Positions 1 to 5,069 of a stretch of 5,499 nt of DNA are shown here, one piece after another. This DNA is from Desulfobacterales bacterium (lineage in GTDB: Bacteria; Desulfobacterota; DSM-4660; Desulfatiglandales; B25-G16). Every line of letters starts with the position of its first letter. The first letter of the stretch is position 1. The translations under genes and the position numbers were made by a program. The DNA lies in contig JABXJY010000186.1 of assembly GCA_013375385.1 (NCBI GenBank), positions 1 through 5,499 of the forward strand, given 5' to 3'. The notes under the pieces were generated by a model, which was given only the letters and a program-made list of their open reading frames with translations, searched no databases and was not told the DNA's origin.

Positions 1-62
1 GCACCGGTAAGCTTCAGCACCTGTTTGATGACATCATCTTTGATGTTTAATGTAGTGCGCAT
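1..62 (-). CDS. vapB: VapB-type antitoxin, N-terminal fragment (3' end outside window)
   Basis: Only the first 20 codons lie in the window. They read MRTTLNIKDDVIKQVLKLTG and remain open at the window edge. An N-terminal RTTLNI strand followed by an amphipathic helix and LTG is typical of VapB antitoxins of the ribbon-helix-helix kind, in which the strand binds operator DNA and the missing C-terminal part would wrap the VapC RNase toxin. The ATG at 62 is preceded by AGGAG (69-73) with a 6-base spacer, and a consensus promoter lies just upstream, so the start is secure. The gene has the same direction as dnaE2 and starts 91 bases after its stop, but its own promoter suggests independent expression. 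The toxin gene should follow beyond the low-coordinate edge; this is inferred. Another small ribbon-helix-helix regulator is the main alternative. Confidence 0.75.
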   Translation of the reverse strand, partial: MRTTLNIKDDVIKQVLKLTG

Positions 63-76
63 TTCTTGCTCCTACG

Positions 77-98
77 ATTGTATGACAGCATTATATGA
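77..98 (-). repeat. Direct repeat over the -10 box, candidate antitoxin operator
   Basis: On the plus strand ATTGTATGA (77-85) and ATTATATGA (90-98) are direct repeats matching at 8 of 9 bases, with starts 13 bases apart. The second copy covers the -10 hexamer and the first lies around the expected transcription start. Type II antitoxins commonly autorepress by binding repeated sites over their own promoter, so this is a plausible operator. The function is inferred, and VapB operators are more often inverted repeats. Confidence 0.4.
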
Positions 99-117
99 AA
101 AAAATTGATGATGTCAA
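90..117 (-). promoter_or_regulatory. Sigma70-type promoter of the vapB-like gene
   Basis: Read on the minus strand, TTGACA (117-112) and TATAAT (95-90) are both perfect consensus hexamers separated by 16 bases, the spacer ending in a T-rich run. A transcription start near position 83 would give a leader of about 20 bases containing the AGGAG ribosome binding site. It sits in the gap after dnaE2 and points at the antitoxin gene. No intrinsic terminator is visible between dnaE2 and this promoter, so readthrough from the SOS cassette is possible. Confidence 0.85.
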
Positions 118-153
118 GAACAAAGCATTCAGAAATCATCCCTCAAGCTTTAG

Positions 154-3100
154 TTAGGAGAGCTCTCCTTTGTATCTGTCCAGAAATCCTATCCAGCTCA
201 CCGTCAGGGTTATGGAGCCGAAATCCTCCTCCACCTTGCCCTTGAGGATATAGGGGCGCATCTCATTGAGCATGGGGCAAAACCTGTTGTATACCTTTGG
301 AAAGAACACGGTTTCATAGAGGCCGGTGGTATCCTCAAAGGAGACGAATTTCATGGGCTCCCCATCCTTGGTGTGCACCGTCTTGCCGGTCACGAGCCAC
401 CCGATGGTGGTCACCTGTTTGCCCACATGGGCATGGAGGTCCCGAGCCCTCACAAGATCCAATCCCTTCAAGGTACCCTCGTATCGCTCGAGGGGGTGGA
501 GGGAGAGGGGAAGACCTAGGGTATCCAGTTCATGTCGCAGCATGAGGTGCCTCGGGTAAGGGGGTTGTTTCAAGGGAGAGGGAAGGGCAGGGATGGAAAA
601 CAGGCTTTGGGCCTCCTCTTTCTGATGTTCCCCACCGAAGAATCGAAGAGCCTGCCACATGAGAGAGGGCCTACTTAACCCACAGGCGAGGCTGTCAAGG
701 CAGCCAGCCTTGATCAGGATCCTCACGTCCTGGAGGTGGAGATGACGACCAACTCTGAGCAGAAAATCATCAAAGTTGGTGAAGGGCCCATTTTTGGAAC
801 GCTCATGAATGATGAACTCCCGACCCTCACGGGACAGGGTCTTTACCTGCATGAGACCGACCCGGATTGCTCTACTCCGGCCGGTATATTTGATCTCGCT
901 CCGGTTGATATCGGGAGGCAGGATTGTGAGCCCCATCCGTCTCGCCTCCGACAGATAGCCAAATGTGGAGTAGTAGCCTCCGCCGTTGGAGATGACCGAT
1001 GCCATGAACTCGGCAGGATAATGGGCCCTGAGATAGGCGGATTTGTAAGCCACCAAGGTGTAGCTGGCCGAGTGGGGTTTGCAGAAGCTGTAACCGTCAA
1101 AGCCTATCATCATCTGCCAGACATCCTCTATCACCTCCAGACTGACACCCCGCTCGTTGGCCCCTTGAACGAATCGGGCATAAAAATCGCGAAGGCTCTT
1201 CTCCCTGTGCTTCTTGCTCACTACCTTCCTCAGGGTATCCGCCTCCGCAGGATCAAATCCGGCCAGGTGCATGGCCGCCTGGCTCAATTGCTCCTGGAAG
1301 ACCATGACCCCCAGGGTCTCCTCCAGGACCGGCCTTAAAAGGGGGTGGGGTGCGTCCCAGGGCTGGCCATGGAGCCTGGATACCCAGGTTCGGATGCTCT
1401 GGTTTGAGGCTGGCCTGATAATAGAGGTGACCACCACATTGAGATGGAAGTGGTCCAGCCGGGAGTACTCCTCAAGGGTAAAGCCGGAGCTAACCTTTTT
1501 CAGCACCTGCCTTGTGGCGGGGCTCTCAAAATAGAAGACACCAAAGGTGTCGCCCCGGTAAAAGATCTCTACCGTCCTTGGGTCATTCATGGGGTTCCAG
1601 CTTGCGTAATCGATCCGTCGGCCATAGTTTCTTTCCACCAGATCAAGGGTATCCCGGATGACGGCAAGGCTCCGGTTGCCCAAGATGTCTATCTTGACAA
1701 GCCCAGCCTCCTCCACCGAATCCTTTTCCCACTGGAGCACCTGCACCCCACTTGCGGAGATGTCCACCGGGCAGTAGCGACGAACCTCATCGGGCACGAT
1801 CACCACACCGCCGCAGTGGACGGAGAGGTGATTGAGGTGATCTTCAAGCTGGACCGCGGCACGTACAATATCATCCCAGGGTTTCTTGAACTCGATCCCT
1901 CTCATCCTGGGATGATCTGCCAGTTCCCTCCAGATCCTCTTTAACCGCCAGCCAAAACCGATTTTGCTGGTGACCCGGCTGATCTCTGCATCGGTGAGGC
2001 CGAAGACCTTTGCCACCTCCCTGATGGCAGACCTGGCTCCATAGGTGTTATGATTGGCGACCATGGCGGTCCTTCGGTTTCCGTACCTGGTGAAGACGTA
2101 GTCAATAACCTGATCCCGTTCGTCCCATGCGAAGTCCACATCAATGTCCGGGGGATCCATCCGTCCCGGGTTTAAAAAGCGCTCAAAGAAGAGCTGGTGT
2201 TTTATGGGATCCACATGGGTGATCCCCAAGGCATAGGAGACGATGGAGGCGGCGGCGCTTCCCCGGCCGCATGATCGGCGGGTCCTTCTGGTCATATCGG
2301 CCACCACCAGAAAATAGTGGGCGAAGTTTTTCTCCCTGATGATTTTCATCTCGTATTCTATACGCTCTTTGACCTCACGGGTAAGTTTTCCATACCGCCG
2401 CCTGCAACCCTCTACGGTAGCCCGGTAGAGAGTCTCGTAGGCCTCTGTGTCCGACATCTGCCCGAAGGAGGGGAATATGATGCGGTCAAAATCCCACCTC
2501 ATGAGGCACCTTTCGGCTACCTCAAGGGTATTGAGGATCGCCCGGGGGGCATGGGGAAACTGATCGATCATGGAGTGGGGGGCATTCAAAAAATTGTGCT
2601 CCCTGCAGGTGTCCTGGCATCTTAAACGGGAAAGCTTGCTGTTCAGGGCTACGGCCCGAAGAATCCGATGAAGCGGAAATTGATCCTTCCTGATCAGATA
2701 GACCCGGTTGGTGGCCAGAGGGGGGATGCCGCTCTTACGGGAAAAGGCATAGCAGCCTGCCATGTTGTAGCCCGGGGACATCTCCACAAAGAGATCCTCT
2801 TTCGAATCTCTTTTGAGGGCCTTGAGCAGCGTGAAATCGTCAGAAAAGATGAGGAGTCCCTCACGTCTCTCCCTCAGGGATTTGATCAGGTCGAAATCCT
2901 GATGGCACTGGCGGTCTGAGATAATCCGGCAGAGGTTGGCATACCCCTCATGGTTTCGGACCAACAACACAGCCCGGTGCTCATCGGCTGTAAGTTCGCT
3001 GCCCACGATGGGCTGGATACCCACCTCCCTGGCTGTCTGGATAAAATAGAGCAATCCGTACAATCCATTGGTATCGGTCAGGGCCAGTCTATCCATGCCC

Positions 3101-3213
3101 TGCTCTTTGGCGGACCGGCAGAGTTCTTCAATGGTGCCGATACCCCAGCCTTTGGAGTAGTGTGAATGGACATTGAGATGGACAAAATTCATGATATTAT
3201 CTCGCCCGCTCAT
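154..3213 (-). CDS. dnaE2: Error-prone DNA polymerase III alpha subunit (DnaE2/ImuC type)
   Basis: A 1019-residue C-family polymerase, the size of DnaE2 and shorter than replicative DnaE1 (about 1160) because the C-terminal tau-binding region is absent. Order: PHP domain (about 10-240), GRGSAAAS loop (316-323), palm with DIDVDFA giving D358 and D360 and a third aspartate D509 in KIDILG, fingers with GVMVFQEQ (635-642) and KPHSASY (712-718), tandem HhH region (about 815-845), OB fold (about 933-1008). All three polymerase aspartates are present, so synthesis is expected. The PHP metal ligands are largely lost, so PHP exonuclease activity is unlikely. A degenerate clamp motif, AQSLF, lies at 868-872. 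It is the last gene of the lexA-imuB cassette and should extend primers past lesions with ImuB during the SOS response. The start is uncertain: ATG 3213 has only GAGGG 14 bases upstream, and M8 (ATG 3192), close to the conserved FVHLNVHS, is possible. An in-frame stop near 3249 limits extension. Confidence 0.93.
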   Translation of the reverse strand: MSGRDNIMNFVHLNVHSHYSKGWGIGTIEELCRSAKEQGMDRLALTDTNGLYGLLYFIQTAREVGIQPIVGSELTADEHRAVLLVRNHEGYANLCRIISDRQCHQDFDLIKSLRERREGLLIFSDDFTLLKALKRDSKEDLFVEMSPGYNMAGCYAFSRKSGIPPLATNRVYLIRKDQFPLHRILRAVALNSKLSRLRCQDTCREHNFLNAPHSMIDQFPHAPRAILNTLEVAERCLMRWDFDRIIFPSFGQMSDTEAYETLYRATVEGCRRRYGKLTREVKERIEYEMKIIREKNFAHYFLVVADMTRRTRRSCGRGSAAASIVSYALGITHVDPIKHQLFFERFLNPGRMDPPDIDVDFAWDERDQVIDYVFTRYGNRRTAMVANHNTYGARSAIREVAKVFGLTDAEISRVTSKIGFGWRLKRIWRELADHPRMRGIEFKKPWDDIVRAAVQLEDHLNHLSVHCGGVVIVPDEVRRYCPVDISASGVQVLQWEKDSVEEAGLVKIDILGNRSLAVIRDTLDLVERNYGRRIDYASWNPMNDPRTVEIFYRGDTFGVFYFESPATRQVLKKVSSGFTLEEYSRLDHFHLNVVVTSIIRPASNQSIRTWVSRLHGQPWDAPHPLLRPVLEETLGVMVFQEQLSQAAMHLAGFDPAEADTLRKVVSKKHREKSLRDFYARFVQGANERGVSLEVIEDVWQMMIGFDGYSFCKPHSASYTLVAYKSAYLRAHYPAEFMASVISNGGGYYSTFGYLSEARRMGLTILPPDINRSEIKYTGRSRAIRVGLMQVKTLSREGREFIIHERSKNGPFTNFDDFLLRVGRHLHLQDVRILIKAGCLDSLACGLSRPSLMWQALRFFGGEHQKEEAQSLFSIPALPSPLKQPPYPRHLMLRHELDTLGLPLSLHPLERYEGTLKGLDLVRARDLHAHVGKQVTTIGWLVTGKTVHTKDGEPMKFVSFEDTTGLYETVFFPKVYNRFCPMLNEMRPYILKGKVEEDFGSITLTVSWIGFLDRYKGELS

Positions 3214-3229
3214 TTCATTCGCTTGAGCC

Positions 3230-3245
3230 CTCAGAGTTCTCTGAG
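3230..3245. promoter_or_regulatory. 16-base dyad CTCAGAG-TT-CTCTGAG just upstream of dnaE2
   Basis: Perfect 7-base inverted repeats separated by two bases, centred about 25 bases before the dnaE2 start codon. The arm nearest the gene overlaps the only Shine-Dalgarno-like bases (GAGGG on the minus strand), so the RNA hairpin could hide them, or the dyad could be a protein binding site. It does not resemble the deltaproteobacterial LexA boxes I know (GGTT-N2-C-N4-G-N3-ACC, or the longer myxobacterial motif). The symmetry is seen; the role is inferred. Confidence 0.4.
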
Positions 3246-3253
3246 ATTAATGA

Positions 3254-3325
3254 TTTGGCCTGATTTTTTCCCCGTTAAATAATCAGTGTATTTAACGGGG
3301 CAGGGACTGGAAAAATCAGGCCAAA
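3254..3325. repeat. Long imperfect palindrome between the GxxExxY gene and dnaE2
   Basis: Outer arms TTTGGCCTGATTTTT (3254-3268) and AAAAATCAGGCCAAA (3311-3325) are perfect 15-base inverted repeats. They enclose a second perfect hairpin (3270-3300), with one unpaired base on one side and ten (3301-3310) on the other. One arm ends two bases beyond the stop codon of the GxxExxY gene. On the minus-strand transcript the inner stem is followed by A residues, not U, so it is not an ordinary intrinsic terminator for this operon. It may be a REP- or MITE-like structure, or the end of an inserted unit. Confidence 0.8.
3270..3300. repeat. Inner 12-base perfect hairpin of the palindrome
   Basis: CCCCGTTAAATA (3270-3281) and TATTTAACGGGG (3289-3300) pair perfectly around a 7-base loop (3282-3288). 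Nested in the 15-base outer stem, it gives an extended cruciform-capable structure of over 70 bases. Transcribed RNA would fold stably here, which could slow polymerase or protect upstream mRNA ends in the imuB-dnaE2 transcript. Confidence 0.8.
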
Positions 3326-3327
3326 CA

Positions 3328-3720
3328 TCAGTCCGCCGTGGGCGGAGCATTGATAATCCTGGTAATACCGTCTTTAAGCAAAGTCTCATTGAAATTTATC
3401 AACAAGCCGAGTGGCTTTTGTGCTGAGCGCAGATAGGTCAAAAGCTGCTTTTTATGGACATCCTGTACGTTTTCCACAGATTTGAGCTCGACGATAATCG
3501 TATCTTCAACCAATAGATCTAGCCGAAATCCTTCTTCATCCACTTTTTGCCCTCGATAAAAAACAGGGACGGGCACTTCAGATTGAACCTTTATATCCAT
3601 ATTTCTCAATTCAATAACCATGCAGGATTGGTACACAGACTCTAACAACCTTGGTCCCAACGAGTTATGGATGTTGATTGCAGCTTTGATGACCTGAGAT
3701 GAGAGCTGATTTAGATCCAT
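3328..3720 (-). CDS. GxxExxY family protein with PD-(D/E)XK nuclease fold
   Basis: A complete 130-residue protein of the GxxExxY family (PDDEXK_3 in Pfam). Seen: the N-terminal helix with NIHNSLGP, then RLLESVY (24-30), the family's name motif with its glycine replaced by R24; then the nuclease-like core D68 in FRLDLLVED, E78-L-K80 in IIVELKS, and Q92-LLTYL. The D...ExK residues and E27 are intact, so metal binding and nuclease-type chemistry are possible. The family has no firmly established function or substrate to my knowledge. No signal peptide or membrane segment is present, so it is cytoplasmic. The start is well supported by GGAGG eight bases upstream. It splits the imuB-dnaE2 part of an SOS cassette, with inverted repeats on both sides. 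A sampled 60 bases (3361-3420) have 38% G+C against 55% in a sample of imuB (3961-4020), which suggests a separate origin. Confidence 0.92.
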   Translation of the reverse strand: MDLNQLSSQVIKAAINIHNSLGPRLLESVYQSCMVIELRNMDIKVQSEVPVPVFYRGQKVDEEGFRLDLLVEDTIIVELKSVENVQDVHKKQLLTYLRSAQKPLGLLINFNETLLKDGITRIINAPPTAD

Positions 3721-3728
3721 AATAAATT

Positions 3729-3733
3729 CCTCC
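3729..3733 (-). promoter_or_regulatory. Strong ribosome binding site of the GxxExxY gene
   Basis: GGAGG on the minus strand lies eight bases before the ATG at 3720. It is the clearest Shine-Dalgarno site among the complete genes in the window, while imuB and dnaE2 have poor ones. This fixes the start and suggests that the small protein is translated efficiently whenever the transcript is made. Confidence 0.75.
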
Positions 3734-3753
3734 AGTTCCCATGGAGCGGAACT
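3734..3753. repeat. Small inverted repeat AGTTCC/GGAACT next to the RBS
   Basis: AGTTCC (3734-3739) and GGAACT (3748-3753) are perfect 6-base arms around an 8-base loop. The repeat directly abuts the GGAGG site and shares its outermost base with the next, larger inverted repeat, so two hairpins stand side by side in the leader of the GxxExxY gene. It is short enough that chance cannot be dismissed on its own. Confidence 0.45.
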
Positions 3754-3787
3754 TGATCTGAATTCCCCTCTCAGGAATTCAGATCAA
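3753..3787. repeat. 14-base perfect inverted repeat between imuB and the GxxExxY gene
   Basis: TTGATCTGAATTCC (3753-3766) and GGAATTCAGATCAA (3774-3787) pair perfectly around a 7-base loop. No U-run follows on either strand, so this is not a standard terminator. Its arm resembles the outer arm of the palindrome on the other side of the gene (TTGATCTGAATT against TTGGCCTGATTT, 9 of 12 bases), compatible with two related ends flanking one inserted unit. The relatedness is an inference from a short match. Confidence 0.8.
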
Positions 3788-3793
3788 TGACCC

Positions 3794-3820
3794 TGTGCGC
3801 TCCGTGTGCTCTGTGAGAGA
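3794..3820. repeat. Short-period degenerate repeat, about 9-base units
   Basis: On the plus strand TGTGCGCTC (3794-3802), CGTGTGCTC (3803-3811) and TGTGAGAGA (3812-3820) follow one another as 9-base units; the first two match at 7 of 9 positions. CTGTG/CTCTGTG-type low-complexity runs of this sort are, from memory, frequent beside GxxExxY genes in several phyla. It separates the imuB 3' end from the 14-base hairpin. No coding or promoter role is visible. Confidence 0.5.
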
Positions 3821-3833
3821 TAAAAAAGTGTTA

Positions 3834-4997
3834 TCAGGCTGCCCTGCCGTACCTGATCACTTCATCTCCGTACCTCTCTCTGATGCGATTCAGGGCCCGG
3901 GTTACCAGGGCCTTTTTCTCCGTGATAGGAGACCGTGCGGGGAAAAGAGAGAGCTGTGAGATGGGAGGTGAAAAATCCTGAAACCACACCTTCATGAACC
4001 TGACCCTCACCCGGCGTCGGCAGGCCCTTAAAAAGATCCTCTCCAGAGGTGCATAGAGGTCGAAATCCCAGAGGCTCATATGGGGCAGATTGATCCAGCG
4101 TATGATCTCTTCCTGGTCAGTATACCTGAAGACCAGCCCTGCCTTGCGGGGAAACAATGCCCTGGTCAGAAGCTGATGGGAGCACCTTTCCACCAACCCG
4201 TAGAGGATTCCCAGGAGTTTCCTGTCATCGTTGGTGTCCTGGGGAATGGTGACCTCCTCGGCTACCGTGGGTTCCATGCGAGGGGGATAAACCGGGGCGG
4301 GGTCTATGCCGAGGGCCCGCTGATGGATCACATGGGCCTGCCGGCCAAAAACAAACTTCAGGGTACCCATATCGAGGGCGGCTACCTCCCGGACCAGGGA
4401 GATATTCAGCTCTTCCAGAAGGATTTTTCTGCGAACATGGCCTATACCAGGCAGGACACTTGCCTTCAGAGGGGCCATAAATGAGGACTCCTGACCGTGA
4501 TCCACATCCAGTACCTCTTCGGATGATACAATCCTTGAGGCGATGCTGGAAACCATCTTGTTCCCTGCCACGCCCACCATCCCCGAGAGACGTAGGTGCT
4601 CCTTGATTTCCCGTCTGAGACGGCTGGCTGTCTCTTTTGCTCTTCCCCAGAGACGATCTGTCCCTGTCACATCCAGATAGATATGTCCTGGTCGGGAGGG
4701 TTCCCAGAGAGGCGTATATTGTGCCACTGTCTTGGCCAGGACCTTGCAGGCTCTTCCCGTGAGGTCCCGATTGGGGGGTAAGACAGTCAGATCAGGGCAG
4801 AATTTCATGGCCTTCCCAAGGGGCATGCCCTTAAAAATGCCTTCCCTGCGGGCCTCAGGTGAAACAGAGAGGACAAGCGCCCGTTCTGAGTGAGGCGGAG
4901 CCACGGCCACAGGGCGATCCCTGAGCTCTGGCTGGAAGACACGTGCCGCAGCGATGGGTAAAGCAGGTATATGAAGGTGGATAATGTGGCGGTACAT
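3834..4997 (-). CDS. imuB: ImuB-like catalytically inactive Y-family polymerase homologue
   Basis: A 387-residue protein with full Y-family architecture: palm and fingers (about 1-165, including GVAGNKMVSSIAS at 142-154), thumb with helix-hairpin-helix LPGIG (182-186), little finger (about 242-340). Aligned with E. coli Pol IV, IIHVDMD becomes IIHLHIP (D8 is H9, D10 is P11) and SLDEAYLDVT becomes RPGHIYLDVT (D103 is G104, E104 is H105). All metal-binding carboxylates are gone, so no polymerase activity is expected, as in ImuB. QLSLF at 348-352 is a consensus beta-clamp motif, which supports a scaffold that tethers DnaE2 to the clamp. It is shorter than typical ImuB (roughly 450-520), lacking most of the long C-terminal extension. 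It lies 70 bases after lexA and upstream of dnaE2. The ATG at 4997 is forced by an in-frame TGA two codons upstream; no good Shine-Dalgarno is visible. Automated annotation would probably call it dinB. Confidence 0.9.
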   Translation of the reverse strand: MYRHIIHLHIPALPIAAARVFQPELRDRPVAVAPPHSERALVLSVSPEARREGIFKGMPLGKAMKFCPDLTVLPPNRDLTGRACKVLAKTVAQYTPLWEPSRPGHIYLDVTGTDRLWGRAKETASRLRREIKEHLRLSGMVGVAGNKMVSSIASRIVSSEEVLDVDHGQESSFMAPLKASVLPGIGHVRRKILLEELNISLVREVAALDMGTLKFVFGRQAHVIHQRALGIDPAPVYPPRMEPTVAEEVTIPQDTNDDRKLLGILYGLVERCSHQLLTRALFPRKAGLVFRYTDQEEIIRWINLPHMSLWDFDLYAPLERIFLRACRRRVRVRFMKVWFQDFSPPISQLSLFPARSPITEKKALVTRALNRIRERYGDEVIRYGRAA

Positions 4998-5031
4998 GGC
5001 TCAAATTCTGCAACAGAAGTAAGCACTCTTA

Positions 5032-5069
5032 ACTTTAGCTCACTTTAGACATTTTAGGCACTTCAGTTC
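5032..5069. repeat. Degenerate ACTTTAG tandem repeat between lexA and imuB
   Basis: On the plus strand four units of 9-10 bases follow one another: ACTTTAGCTC (5032-5041), ACTTTAGAC (5042-5050), ATTTTAGGC (5051-5059), ACTTCAGTTC (5060-5069). A fading fifth starts at 5070 inside the lexA coding end, so the repeat supplies part of the lexA stop codon. It fills over half of the 70-base lexA-imuB gap. The spacing is near one helical turn, so it could be an array of protein sites, or merely a simple-sequence expansion. Confidence 0.6.

Noticed and set aside
63..153. Terminator between dnaE2 and the vapB-like gene
   Set aside because: No GC-rich stem followed by a T-run is present on the minus strand; only the AAGCTT hexamer palindrome is seen.
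736..1338. 200-codon open frame on the plus strand
   Set aside because: It lies entirely inside dnaE2 on the opposite strand, shows no recognisable domain, and is explained by codon bias of the conserved polymerase gene. The same holds for the other plus-strand frames over dnaE2 and imuB.
3816..3855. Possible intrinsic terminator after imuB
   Set aside because: ATCAGG/CCTGAT arms around a 13-base loop are followed by AACAC and a short T-run on the minus strand. The stem is only 6 bases, overlaps coding sequence, and the T-run is displaced, so it is too weak to call.
3834..4997. Active DNA polymerase IV (DinB)
   Set aside because: Overall similarity would suggest it, but all the catalytic acidic residues are absent and the context is an imuB-dnaE2 cassette.
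4998..5067. LexA box or promoter in the lexA-imuB gap
   Set aside because: No match to the Geobacter-type (GGTT...ACC) or Myxococcus-type LexA motifs and no convincing -35/-10 pair. The TAAG-N4-CTTA dyad there is too short to claim.
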